From: Marinospirillum insulare DSM 21763
GTDB lineage: Bacteria; Pseudomonadota; Gammaproteobacteria; Pseudomonadales; Halomonadaceae
NCBI RefSeq assembly: GCF_000686905.1
Contig: NZ_JMLW01000005.1
Span: 1-64,000 of the forward strand
Direction: 5' to 3'
DNA: 64,000 bases
Both the position numbers and the translations under genes were made by a program. Below are positions 26,497-35,698 of this stretch, piece after piece (position 1 is the first letter of the stretch; every line of letters starts with the position of its first letter). The notes below the pieces were generated by a model, which ran no database searches, was not told the DNA's origin, and saw only the letters and a program-made list of their open reading frames with translations.

Positions 26497-28208
26497 AAAA
26501 GTGCCTCTGGATGCCAACCTGGGTGACCATCAACAAAGGCCAAACTTGGCTGCTCAATGGCTGGCAATTGCCAATCGTTTGGCTGAGTTTTTAACCAGTT
26601 TTCTAGTAACTGCCACAGGGCTATGCCTTCTATTTGCTCAGCTGATCTAGCTTGATTTTGATAATGGGTAGACCAGCCTGCCACGCGTACTTTTTCACTG
26701 GTGGAAGCCACGGGCCATTCTAATTCAGAAATACGCTGCCCTGCCAAAGCTTGGTAACGCAATACAAAATGGCTGCCGGTTAAACGTGGTAAATCTTCAC
26801 TGGAATGCAAAAACCAATCATCACTTAACAACTGGTCGGCACCCACTTCTAAGCGGGATTGTAATTCACTGCGATTAGCAGGCAGGTTAAATACTTTAGC
26901 CGAATAACCAGCCGTTAAACTAAGTAAATGATCACGGGTAATCACTGCACCCGGTGGTAAAGCCAAACCATGACGTAAACCTGGTGCTAGGGTTAAATCA
27001 GCACCGGTGGTTTTTAAGGCTTCAGCTATTATTTGATCCCAACTGCCAGCCAAGACATCACGGCGATATAACCAGTCGGGTGTTTTAGCTAGAGGCTGAT
27101 CTAACCAACCCGCATAAGCAGCACGCAACTGGGTTATTTGTTGAGCAACGGCGGCTTGTGCTGGTTCCACCTGAGTAAACAAAGGCTGATACTGCATGGC
27201 TAGCTGCCAATTATCACCTTCTGCGGTTAGTTGTAATTCAACAAAACCTTGCCCTTGGCTACCTGCAAAACACACAGGAATGGCTTTACCGGAATTACTT
27301 TGCACCCTAACCGGCTGCGGCCATAAATCTTGCCCGCGAGACGATAAAATAACATCCACGCCTTCTAACTGGGTTGATAACCACAAGCTGGGGTTAGTAC
27401 CTGCATCACATAACAGAATAACCAAACTGGCCGATTTAGCGGCTGTTTTAATGTGTGCTTGTAAACCGGCTAACCAGTCTTGCTCGTCAAAACCTTGTGG
27501 AAATTGCTGCCAAGGATTAACACTACCCACCACCGCAATTTTCACACCCGCTTTAGTGAGGTAACTAATCGGCTGTTCAGCAGTTAATACAGGGCGTTTA
27601 AAATCCCTGTAAAGCTGGGCTAAATTGTTCGGCCATAAAACCGCTTCTTCACTGGCTACACGCACTTCAGCCCCTAACCAATGGCTAGATAAAGGCCCGT
27701 AACGTCCAGCTGTCATACTTGATAAACCACTGCCATTCCAGCACTGACCACCTTCTAAGGTCAGGCTGGCATCCACCCCAAAAGCTTCACGCTTTTCGGC
27801 AAGGGCTTGGGCAAGCACGGCATAACCGCCCATTTTGCTTAATTCATTATTACTAAAACGCTGCACTTGCTGCCGCGCACCTTGGGCGGTTAACCAACTT
27901 GCTGCCACTGGGTTAGCTTGTAAACCTAAAGTGGCTAAACGGTTTTGTTCAGTTAAATAAGGAGCTTGGCCCAATAAAGACATAGGGCCTAAATGATTAG
28001 CCGCAGGATGGGCATAAACAGACTGCCATTGGGCATGGGTATCGGCATAAAAAAGTAGTTGTAATTGAGCATTAGTTGGTGGTGCAAGGCGTTTAATACC
28101 CGTCTTACCGCTGCGGGTAGCACAGCCAGATAAACCACCTGCCGCTACACTGGTAACCACACCTGCAGCAGAAGCAGCTAAAAATTGCCGACGTGAAAAA
28201 TTGAGCAT
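26493..28208 (-). CDS. SoxB-like Tat lipoprotein with a damaged metal site
   Basis: The 571-residue protein resembles SoxB (dimanganese thiosulfohydrolase, 5'-nucleotidase fold). The Tat signal SRRQFLAA (residues 5-12) is followed by a lipobox LSGC (26-29), so it should be an exported, lipid-anchored protein. Of the metal ligands, DTH (56-58) is kept. The DGGD block reads EGGQCWNGSG (152-161), the GHWEFT block reads SSHWLG, LLSHNG reads LLCDAG, and GGHTHD reads SSRGQD (289-294). The C-terminal domain still resembles SoxB (LTLAPGLRHG, then VRVAGWS). I infer a non-catalytic relative. It is the first gene of the gsp operon, overlapping gspC by 4 bases, and no other sox gene is present. Confidence 0.8.
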   Translation of the reverse strand: MLNFSRRQFLAASAAGVVTSVAAGGLSGCATRSGKTGIKRLAPPTNAQLQLLFYADTHAQWQSVYAHPAANHLGPMSLLGQAPYLTEQNRLATLGLQANPVAASWLTAQGARQQVQRFSNNELSKMGGYAVLAQALAEKREAFGVDASLTLEGGQCWNGSGLSSMTAGRYGPLSSHWLGAEVRVASEEAVLWPNNLAQLYRDFKRPVLTAEQPISYLTKAGVKIAVVGSVNPWQQFPQGFDEQDWLAGLQAHIKTAAKSASLVILLCDAGTNPSLWLSTQLEGVDVILSSRGQDLWPQPVRVQSNSGKAIPVCFAGSQGQGFVELQLTAEGDNWQLAMQYQPLFTQVEPAQAAVAQQITQLRAAYAGWLDQPLAKTPDWLYRRDVLAGSWDQIIAEALKTTGADLTLAPGLRHGLALPPGAVITRDHLLSLTAGYSAKVFNLPANRSELQSRLEVGADQLLSDDWFLHSSEDLPRLTGSHFVLRYQALAGQRISELEWPVASTSEKVRVAGWSTHYQNQARSAEQIEGIALWQLLENWLKTQPNDWQLPAIEQPSLAFVDGHPGWHPEALL

Positions 28209-28321
28209 TCAGTTATTTCCAAATAGAAACCATTCGCATAAAGTGCAGTTTAACGGAAAACTATAAATATAAGAAATGGTAATTGTAAAACAAATAGTTA
28301 AGATATTTTATATCTAAGAGG

Positions 28322-30550
28322 TTATTTATCTACCCTCACCCAACTACCATCCCATTCAGTTGCGGGTGGCTCTTGGTTGAACTGCTCTAAACGTTCTAGG
28401 TATTGGCTGTATTGATAGGTTTCTGGGTGGCTTTCGTGTAACTGGCTAAATAAATTTTTTGCTTGAGTAAAGTCTTGGCTTCGAAATGCAGCTAAGGCTT
28501 GGTCTAAAAGCTTGAGCTCCTCTTCCAGCTCAGGTGTTAGCTCTTCTATGGAGCAAAGAGGCTGGTAGATTTTAACTGGCTGATCTTTTCCTTTGACTCT
28601 GACTAGGTCTAGTTCGCGCCATACAAAATGCTCTAAAGCTAGTTCTTTGGTGCGTTCTCCTACAATTAAACTTACACCATAGTATTTAGTTGAGCTTTCT
28701 AGTCGTGACGCTAGGTTTACAGCATCACCTAACACTGTATAGGCACGTCGATATTTCGACCCCATGTCGCCCACACTCATTTCACCTGAGTTAATACCTA
28801 TACCCACCTTAATTTCAGGCAAACCCTCAGAAGCAAAGACTGCACTTATTTCTTCGGTAGCTTTTAACATTTGTAAGGCTGCTTGAATAGAGTGCAAAGC
28901 ATGGTCTGGGTCAACAACAGGAGCGCCCCAAAAAGCCATAACTAGGTCACCTATGTATTTATCTATGGTGCCGCGGTGATCAAAAATAACGCCTGTTACG
29001 GGTGTGAAGTAGCGATTTAATAGTAGTTTAAGTTCATCGGCAGTTAAACGTTCAGACAGGCTAGTAAAACCACGAATATCGGAAAAAAGTACACTGAGTT
29101 CGCGTGACTCACCTGCAAAACTAAATTCACCTGGGTGCTTGCTCATTTCTTCTACTAGTTCTGGTGGTACATACTGACCAAACATATCGGTAAGCAGATT
29201 GCGGGTCATAAACTCATAGAAAAAACCCCAAATAAAGTTGAAAATTGTAATTAATAAATACACCACTAGTAGCGGACCCGCCAAGGCTAAGACTAGGCCT
29301 TTAGAAGCCCATAGCCAACCTGTTACAGCTAAAATTATTGCTGCAACACTTAAACTAAGCACAAATTGCAGTAGTGGAGTTAGCCAAGGCAAAGCGATTG
29401 CTAATACCAAGCCGCTAATCAGTGCGATAACAAAATCTGCTCCTGTTACCCATGAAGGCTGCTTTAGAAATTTTTTATCCAGCATGGCAGCCAATAAATT
29501 GGCATGTACTTCCACGCCAGGATAAACAGAGTCGATAGGGGTTGCCCTTAAATCAAATAAGCCTGGTGCACTGGTACCTATTATTATTAAAGCACCCTCT
29601 ACTAAATTTTTATCAAAATCTCCCGATAAAAGCTTCCAAGCGGGTATATAAGGAAAAGTTTCTGCAGGTCCACGGTAGGGTATTAATAATTGGCCACTAG
29701 AGTCTGTTGGTAATGAAAAATTTGCACCTAAATGAATTTTCTCAAGATGCTCTCTACCTTTAATGGTCGATGTTTCTAATTCAATAGCATCTAATAGCAA
29801 AAACTGGCGAAGCATTTCTAAAGATAATGAAGGGTAAAGCTGGTTATTGTAGCGAGCTAACATGGGAGCACGTCTTGTTACCCCATCTTGATCAAGTGCT
29901 AAACTAAAAAAGCCACCTTTGGCGTTACTGGTTAGCACCTCTATAGGTGCTGCATAACCAGTCATACTAGGCATACCAAGTTGACTAACTAAGTTATCTT
30001 CTGTGTTTTCAAGTGGCAAAGGTTCTGGAAGCAAACCACTGGTTAGCGGGTATTGAAAATGAAATAAATAGCCTAAAATAGCTTCTGAGTTTGCAAGGGT
30101 GTTAGCAAACATTTGGTCGCTATCATAATTATGTTGAATTAAATTGATTTCTTTATGTAATTTAGATTTTTTATCTAACTGGCTTAATACTACTTGTGCA
30201 GGGTTACGTTCAGCTTCTCCAAAAAGAATATCGAAGCCAATCACAGCAGCGCCAGCAGCATTAAGCTTTTCTACTAGATCAACCATTTTTAACCTTGACC
30301 AAGGCCAGCGCCCTTCGTGCTGTAAAGACTCTTCATCTATATCGATAATGACTATTCGAGTGCCATCCGATGGCTGCACTTCATTTTTTTCTGGCAGATG
30401 AAAGCGCATACGTTGGTCATAAACCAACAACTCTAATCGTTGATAAATATCACTGAATACAGGAACTTTTTCGCTTACCACTAGCATTAAAAAAATAACT
30501 AAGAGCAGGCCACTTAGGGTTGCTAAAATACGGGAAAGTTTAGGGCTCAT
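28322..30550 (-). CDS. CHASE2-domain adenylate/guanylate cyclase
   Basis: This is a membrane-bound class III nucleotide cyclase, most likely making cAMP. The 742 residues comprise one membrane span, a periplasmic CHASE2 sensor domain (about 40-350, with RIVIIDIDEESLQHEGRWPW), three membrane spans (about 365-450) and a cyclase domain. The first metal site is in LFSDIRGFT and the second in KYIGDLVMAFW; the Lys there is the adenine-recognition type. TVLGDAVNLASRLE follows. The C-terminus (~60 residues) looks TPR-like. It lies downstream of a two-component pair and a small membrane protein on the same strand. Confidence 0.93.
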   Translation of the reverse strand: MSPKLSRILATLSGLLLVIFLMLVVSEKVPVFSDIYQRLELLVYDQRMRFHLPEKNEVQPSDGTRIVIIDIDEESLQHEGRWPWSRLKMVDLVEKLNAAGAAVIGFDILFGEAERNPAQVVLSQLDKKSKLHKEINLIQHNYDSDQMFANTLANSEAILGYLFHFQYPLTSGLLPEPLPLENTEDNLVSQLGMPSMTGYAAPIEVLTSNAKGGFFSLALDQDGVTRRAPMLARYNNQLYPSLSLEMLRQFLLLDAIELETSTIKGREHLEKIHLGANFSLPTDSSGQLLIPYRGPAETFPYIPAWKLLSGDFDKNLVEGALIIIGTSAPGLFDLRATPIDSVYPGVEVHANLLAAMLDKKFLKQPSWVTGADFVIALISGLVLAIALPWLTPLLQFVLSLSVAAIILAVTGWLWASKGLVLALAGPLLVVYLLITIFNFIWGFFYEFMTRNLLTDMFGQYVPPELVEEMSKHPGEFSFAGESRELSVLFSDIRGFTSLSERLTADELKLLLNRYFTPVTGVIFDHRGTIDKYIGDLVMAFWGAPVVDPDHALHSIQAALQMLKATEEISAVFASEGLPEIKVGIGINSGEMSVGDMGSKYRRAYTVLGDAVNLASRLESSTKYYGVSLIVGERTKELALEHFVWRELDLVRVKGKDQPVKIYQPLCSIEELTPELEEELKLLDQALAAFRSQDFTQAKNLFSQLHESHPETYQYSQYLERLEQFNQEPPATEWDGSWVRVDK

Positions 30551-30636
30551 AGCTTCTACCTTAAAATTTTTATTTTTTTAGTAGGTAATTGGTATTTAAC
30601 ACAACAATTGAATAGGTAGTGTATTTAAACTGTCAG

Positions 30637-30987
30637 CTAACAAGCTCTAATCGTTGCGTTCTTAATTATCCATACTAGTAGAGCAATAAAACCTGCGCCA
30701 GCAGCAGCTACTAGCAGCCATTGCATCCAACTAAAGTTTAATTTTAGGTTAAAATTTCTTTTCTTTCTGATAACTACTTCTCTTTTATCCGTTCGCAGCC
30801 CTTCTTTTTCTAACTCAATTTGTGTCGCTGCTTCTACCAACAGCTTTACATCTGGTGCTGCGCGTTCCATTAAAAACTCTGCAGCGGCTTTCCAGTTAGG
30901 GTTTTTTTTTCCCGTTCGCAGGGTACGCAGTGCTGATCCTGAGGAGGTAAAAGTAGGCGTATACCCACTCGTATCATTTGAACTCAT
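30637..30987 (-). CDS. Small tail-anchored membrane protein of unknown function
   Basis: I do not recognise this 116-residue protein. The first ~85 residues are polar: a Ser/Thr-rich start, then a helix-rich region, then basic residues VVIRKKRNFNLKLN. One membrane span (WLLVAAAGAGFIALLVWII) lies near the C-terminus. This predicts a cytoplasmic head anchored to the inner membrane. It starts 25 bases after the histidine kinase gene and precedes the cyclase gene by 86 bases, so it probably belongs to the same signalling group. Confidence 0.6.
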   Translation of the reverse strand: MSSNDTSGYTPTFTSSGSALRTLRTGKKNPNWKAAAEFLMERAAPDVKLLVEAATQIELEKEGLRTDKREVVIRKKRNFNLKLNFSWMQWLLVAAAGAGFIALLVWIIKNATIRAC

Positions 30988-31012
30988 TGTGGCTCTTACT
31001 CTAAATAATTAG

Positions 31013-32224
31013 TCATTCGTTGTTGCTTGTTTTACTCACTGGAACAAGCAATTCTATACAGCAACCTTGGCCGGGTTGAGAGTTAAGGGTTAGCTTTGCA
31101 TTTAACTCCACTGCTCTGTAGTGAAGGTTGCTCAAGCCTCTACCTGTAAACTCTACTAACTGCTCATCAAACCCACAGCCATCATCTTTAATCTGAATTT
31201 TTAAAACCTTAGGTGCAATCATGCATGCCATTAAGCTTACCTTGCGGGCTTTAGCATGCTTTATTGTATTCACTAAAGCTTCTTGCATTAAGCGCTGTAA
31301 GTTTAAAGCATCTTGCGGAGTCATATTGGGAAAATTGGGTAAATCTTCAACTTGCCAGCTTAACTCTAAACCTGCTTGTTGAATGCGTCTTTCTAAGCGA
31401 TAGCGAAGCTGTCCTAATAAAGTCGCAACATCACCATCAAAAGCTTGCATAGAGTCCATCATAATACGCAGGTCTTCTAAGGCTAACTGCAAGTAATCGG
31501 CCACTTCTTCTACACTAGCCTGCTCATTACGTGCCGCATAAAGTGCTGTGGTTAACTGTGCACCAAGGCCATCATGCATTTCTCTTAATAGTCGACTGCG
31601 TTCTTTTTCTGTCGCATCGCGGTTTCTTATTGCTTGCAGTTGCACTTGTGCTTGGTGACGGCTTTTTTCATAAAAGTAAACAAGAACAACTAAAGCAATA
31701 AAGGCAACAGAAATATTGTAAATTGACACCTGATCATAGGGGGCTGGTTCCCATACGCCTAAATTAAGAATTAAGGTAATAAAGACAGGAATAAAAAGCA
31801 AAGCCACTGCAAATGTGCCGCGCTTAGTACCATTAAGAAAGTAGGCAAAGGGCGGGAAGGTAGCCAACCAAAAAAGGCTGTACTCATAATGTTGGGTTAA
31901 ATAAAGAAAACTGAGTAAAGCTAAACCAATGATTACCGTGGTGATAAAACCGCTCTTTTTTACGTCTCGACTAAAACGGAAGTAAATTAAAGCAGTTAAA
32001 GCAGAAACAAAGGCAACTAAATCAACCACTGCCACTTTAAAGTCATTAAAAACCAGCAAGTTTAAAAGGGTAAAAAGACCAAAAACACCCATTGCTGCTA
32101 AGAGCATGACGTTAATTAAAAATACTCTGCGGTAATGACGACTACCTGGAAAGAAAACACCACCACAGGTGGTTAAATTATTCCAAAGTATATTTAGCTT
32201 TTCAGTAATGGGTAGTTTTAGCAT
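31013..32224 (-). CDS. Membrane sensor histidine kinase (NarX/DesK-like)
   Basis: A 403-residue sensor kinase. About six membrane spans fill residues 35-185 with no large periplasmic domain, so it probably senses the membrane or an internal signal. The phosphoacceptor is in LLREMHDGLGAQL (HisKA_3 type). The ATPase domain has an N box (QEALVNTIKHA), a G1 box (DDGCGFDE) and GRGLSNLHYRA. It should phosphorylate the response regulator encoded 2 bases upstream. Start chosen at the ATG next to the regulator's stop. Confidence 0.92.
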   Translation of the reverse strand: MLKLPITEKLNILWNNLTTCGGVFFPGSRHYRRVFLINVMLLAAMGVFGLFTLLNLLVFNDFKVAVVDLVAFVSALTALIYFRFSRDVKKSGFITTVIIGLALLSFLYLTQHYEYSLFWLATFPPFAYFLNGTKRGTFAVALLFIPVFITLILNLGVWEPAPYDQVSIYNISVAFIALVVLVYFYEKSRHQAQVQLQAIRNRDATEKERSRLLREMHDGLGAQLTTALYAARNEQASVEEVADYLQLALEDLRIMMDSMQAFDGDVATLLGQLRYRLERRIQQAGLELSWQVEDLPNFPNMTPQDALNLQRLMQEALVNTIKHAKARKVSLMACMIAPKVLKIQIKDDGCGFDEQLVEFTGRGLSNLHYRAVELNAKLTLNSQPGQGCCIELLVPVSKTSNNE

Positions 32225-32226
32225 TG

Positions 32227-32910
32227 TTAATCTAACTCATGCATATCCAATATCCCTTGGCGTGTAGCTGCAAAAACGGCTTCGTTTTTGGTTTTAACGG
32301 AGAGTTTTCGATAGAGATTTTTAATGTGTGAATTAACTGTATGACTAGAAACATTCAAATCTTCTGCAACTTCACGGTAGGTATAACCGCGTGCTAAGAG
32401 CTTTAGTAGCTCCATCTCGCGGCGCGTTAAGGTTGCAGCAGCACTGTTAGTATCTAGCTTTCTTTTTGTGTTGACTTCAGTTGCTTGCATACGCTTTAAA
32501 AGATGGCGTGCAATCATAGGGCTCATTGGGCTACCGCCATCGCATAGCTGGATAATATGTTCTGCTAGGCTTAAATCGTCGGTATCTTTTAAAATATAAC
32601 CGCTAGCACCTGCCTCTATGGCTTGAACAACATGGCCTTCATCGCCAAACATGCTGACAACCATAATTTCTGTATTAGGTTGTTTTTGGCTAACTTCTTG
32701 AATAACTTCCATGCCTGAACCATCGGGTAATCCTAAATCTACCAGCAGCACACGTGGACAAGTTTTTAAAGCAAGCGCTTTACCTTCTCGTACACAAGTT
32801 GCTTCACCCAACCAAGCTAGGTCTGGGTGTTTTTCTATGGATGCTTTAAAACGCTCTCGCACTTTGGGGTCATCATCGACCAAAGCAACACTAATTTTTT
32901 CTCTTGTCAT
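32227..32910 (-). CDS. LuxR/NarL-family response regulator
   Basis: The 227-residue response regulator has a receiver domain with acidic pocket DDD (12-14) and phosphoacceptor Asp58 in LLVDLGLPDG. Next come a linker and a C-terminal LuxR-type helix-turn-helix (LTRREMELLKLLARGYTYREVAEDLNVSSHTV). It lies directly upstream of its kinase, and the pair heads a group of four genes including a cyclase. Its targets are not visible; no LuxR-type palindrome stands out nearby. Confidence 0.93.
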   Translation of the reverse strand: MTREKISVALVDDDPKVRERFKASIEKHPDLAWLGEATCVREGKALALKTCPRVLLVDLGLPDGSGMEVIQEVSQKQPNTEIMVVSMFGDEGHVVQAIEAGASGYILKDTDDLSLAEHIIQLCDGGSPMSPMIARHLLKRMQATEVNTKRKLDTNSAAATLTRREMELLKLLARGYTYREVAEDLNVSSHTVNSHIKNLYRKLSVKTKNEAVFAATRQGILDMHELD

Positions 32911-32997
32911 TTTTTACTCATAAATCAGTCTATTTAGCTTAGCTTGTGCTTTTTTGAAAAAAAATAACATCCCTTAGGTTAGTGATGCTTATGCTTT

Positions 32998-33831
32998 TCA
33001 CTCTTTTAGTTTAGGAAAAACATCGAGCAGATTAGCGTGAAGCGAGGGCAGTATTGCTTCTGTTCTAGTGGCACGTAAATCTGCCAAAACTTTTAGTACC
33101 TGCTTAACTCTAGCTGGCTCATTACGCTGACCCTGATAACCTTTTAGTGGCATATCAGGGCTGTCGGTTTCTAATAAAAAAGCATTTAAGGGCAGGTTTT
33201 TGGCGACCTTACGTAACTTATTAGCTCTTGGATAGGTTAAACCACCGCCTAAACCTAGCTTATAACCTAAATCAAATAATTGTTCCGCTTGCTGCTGGCT
33301 ACCCGAAAAAGCATGTAGTAAGCCCGCTTGTGGTAACTGCACTTGTCTAAGACGTTGAATTACCTGATCCATAGCTTGGCGAACATGAATGACCACTGGC
33401 AGTTCTAACTCTTTAGCTAGTTTTAGCTGAGCATCAAAAAACTGCCATTGTTTGGCTTCTTGGGCTTGTAATTCAGGGCTGTGTAAATCAATGCCTATTT
33501 CACCTAAAGCAATAACTTGAGGATTAGCCAGCAACAATTTTTTTAGTTGAACTAAATCTTCTGGCTGATGCTGGTCGATAAACAGTGGATGCAAACCTAA
33601 GCAGGCGTATAGCTGAGGAAGATGTTTAGGAGGGTTTTTAGAAAGGCTTTTAGAAAAGTTTGCAGCCGTTGGGAATTTTTCTAGCAGGGCTAATAGTCTT
33701 GGCCAGGTAGCTGCACTAATACCAGCGAGAACTATTTTGTTAACACCCGCCAACTTTGCCCGCTGCAACACTTCTTCTCGGTCAGTATCAAATACTGGAA
33801 AATCTAAGTGGCAGTGGGCATCGTAGAGCAT
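32998..33831 (-). CDS. tatD: TatD-family metal-dependent hydrolase
   Basis: The protein has a TIM-barrel metal-hydrolase fold; family members act as DNA exonucleases or D-aminoacyl-type hydrolases. All metal ligands are visible: DAHCHLD at the N-terminus, GEIGIDLH, VVIHVRQA, LLHAFSGS and LLETDSPDMPL. The length is 277 residues, slightly more than usual because of an insertion of about 20 residues near residue 57 (after LLEKFPTAAN). The paralogue (TatD, YcfH or YjjV type) cannot be fixed. The gene stands alone, 44 bases downstream of trhP. Confidence 0.88.
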   Translation of the reverse strand: MLYDAHCHLDFPVFDTDREEVLQRAKLAGVNKIVLAGISAATWPRLLALLEKFPTAANFSKSLSKNPPKHLPQLYACLGLHPLFIDQHQPEDLVQLKKLLLANPQVIALGEIGIDLHSPELQAQEAKQWQFFDAQLKLAKELELPVVIHVRQAMDQVIQRLRQVQLPQAGLLHAFSGSQQQAEQLFDLGYKLGLGGGLTYPRANKLRKVAKNLPLNAFLLETDSPDMPLKGYQGQRNEPARVKQVLKVLADLRATRTEAILPSLHANLLDVFPKLKE

Positions 33832-33874
33832 TTTACTTACCTTATAGATGACCTAAAAAAATCGTTCATCCGTG

Positions 33875-35254
33875 TTATCCGTGGCTAAGGTCGCGCATCA
33901 CCATGGCATATTTGAGGTTATCGCCTTCCAACATTTCACCGGGTAGCTGGCAGCGTACAAAGTGGCCAGTACCAGGCGCAACGCTCATGGCTTTACCATT
34001 TTTGCTGTTTTCTAAGGCATCTAATTTAAAGCGACGGTTGCCAGCTGGGGTCATTAATTCCAGCGTGTCACCCACTTCAAACTTGTTTTTTACTTCTATA
34101 TCTATCCAGCCATTATCTTTAGCTTCTAATACCTCGCCCACAAACTGCTGATGCACGCCCACAGAATTACCCGTTTCGTAGTTTTGGTATTCATCGTGTA
34201 CGTGGCGACGGTAAAAACCTTCGGTGTAACCGCGGTTGGCTAGGTTTTCTAGCGCGTCCATTAAATCCATGTCAAAGGGCTTACCTGCTACTGCATCATC
34301 AATCGCACGGCGATAAACCTGTGCAGTACGCGCTACGTAATAATGGCTTTTAGTACGGCCTTCAATTTTAAGAGAATCCACACCCATTTCAGCCAAACGT
34401 GAAACGTGCTGTACAGCGCGTAAATCACGCGAGTTCATTATATAAGTGCCATGCTCATCTTCAAAAATGGGCATAAACTCGCCAGGACGTTTGGCTTCTT
34501 CAATTAAAGCCGATAAGACTTCTTGGCCTTCTTCACCACCGGCTGTTTTGCTGTTAGCTTCTTTTTGGCCTGGTGTCCAAATGCCCTGATCACTGGCTTG
34601 AGCTAGGGGAATTAAATCACCCGTATCATCGGTGGCAACGTCATGGGTTTTGTAGTTCCAGCGGCAAGCATTAGTACAAGAGCCTTGGTTAGGGTCACGG
34701 TGGTTAAAATAACCAGAAAGCAAGCAACGCCCAGAATAAGCAATGCACAAAGCACCGTGTACAAAGGTTTCTAATTCAATGGTGGGGCATTCTTGGCGAA
34801 TTTCAGCAATTTCATCTAAAGAAAGTTCACGCGATAAAATAATCCGCTGAACGCCTAACTTTTCCCAAAAACGCACCGCTGCATAGTTCACTACATTGGC
34901 TTGAACAGAAAGGTGAATCACTTGGTCTGGCCACTTTTCACGCACCATCATAATTAAGCCAGGGTCAGACATGATTAAAGCATCTGGCTGCATTTCAATA
35001 ACGGGCTCCATATCCTTTAGGTAGCTACGAACTTTGCTATTGTGTGGTGCGATATTGCTAGCTACAAAAAATAATTTATTGCGCTGGTGGGCATATTCAA
35101 TGCCATCTGCTAAGCCTTGTAAGTTAAAATCATTATTACGCACACGCAAACTATAACGTGGCTGACCTGCATAAACTGCATCGGCACCATAAGCAATGGC
35201 ATACTGCATGTTGCGGAAAGTTCCCGCAGGGGAAAGGAGTTCGGGAGATTTCAT
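33875..35254 (-). CDS. trhP: Prephenate-dependent tRNA uridine-34 hydroxylase (U32 family)
   Basis: TrhP (YegQ) forms 5-hydroxyuridine at wobble position 34 of certain tRNAs. The 459 residues match YegQ: ELLSPAGTFRNMQYAIAYGADAVYAG at the N-terminus, and the family cysteines in ALCIAYSGRCLLS and GSCTNACRW for the iron-sulfur cluster. LKIEGRTKSHYYVA is also typical. It was once labelled a U32 collagenase-like peptidase, but I favour the tRNA role. It is transcribed away from the Cys-cluster gene at 35329. Confidence 0.93.
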   Translation of the reverse strand: MKSPELLSPAGTFRNMQYAIAYGADAVYAGQPRYSLRVRNNDFNLQGLADGIEYAHQRNKLFFVASNIAPHNSKVRSYLKDMEPVIEMQPDALIMSDPGLIMMVREKWPDQVIHLSVQANVVNYAAVRFWEKLGVQRIILSRELSLDEIAEIRQECPTIELETFVHGALCIAYSGRCLLSGYFNHRDPNQGSCTNACRWNYKTHDVATDDTGDLIPLAQASDQGIWTPGQKEANSKTAGGEEGQEVLSALIEEAKRPGEFMPIFEDEHGTYIMNSRDLRAVQHVSRLAEMGVDSLKIEGRTKSHYYVARTAQVYRRAIDDAVAGKPFDMDLMDALENLANRGYTEGFYRRHVHDEYQNYETGNSVGVHQQFVGEVLEAKDNGWIDIEVKNKFEVGDTLELMTPAGNRRFKLDALENSKNGKAMSVAPGTGHFVRCQLPGEMLEGDNLKYAMVMRDLSHG

Positions 35255-35328
35255 TAGATTGGATATACCTGACCATTAAACTAGGATTAATCAATGAATT
35301 TTAACACAGCCAGAAAGTAATTGAATAG

Positions 35329-35637
35329 ATGATCCCTTTGAAAAACCTCGATAGTAACTTGAATCTCTCACCAAGTACCCGTCACGCATGCCGTGTAGCT
35401 TGTGCTGCTTGCTGTATAGCCCCTTCTATAAGCTCAACCACTAAGGCTATGCCACAAGGTAAGCCTGCGGGTAAAGTGTGCATTCACTTAAATGAAGAGC
35501 TGCTTTGTGAGCTGTTTGGTCAAGCAGATCGTCCTAAAGTGTGTAGCGACTTTAGTTTTGATACTGAGGTGTGTGGTAGCAGTCGCACAGAAGCCTTAGA
35601 GACGCTAAATTGGTTAGAGAAAAATACAGCCAGCTAG
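35329..35637 (+). CDS. YkgJ-type cysteine-cluster protein
   Basis: The 102-residue protein carries the zinc/iron chelating cluster pattern of YkgJ-family proteins: CRVACAACC near residue 21, then VCIHL, LLCELF and a final Cys in PKVCSDF. Function is unknown; the cysteines suggest metal binding. There is no signal peptide. It starts 74 bases from the divergent trhP gene and is followed by an unrelated thiolase-like gene. Confidence 0.8.
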   Translation: MIPLKNLDSNLNLSPSTRHACRVACAACCIAPSISSTTKAMPQGKPAGKVCIHLNEELLCELFGQADRPKVCSDFSFDTEVCGSSRTEALETLNWLEKNTAS

Positions 35638-35698
35638 CAACTTAGTCTTAGCTTATCTACAATCAACGCAACTAAAAGAATAACTAGGAGACTTCATT

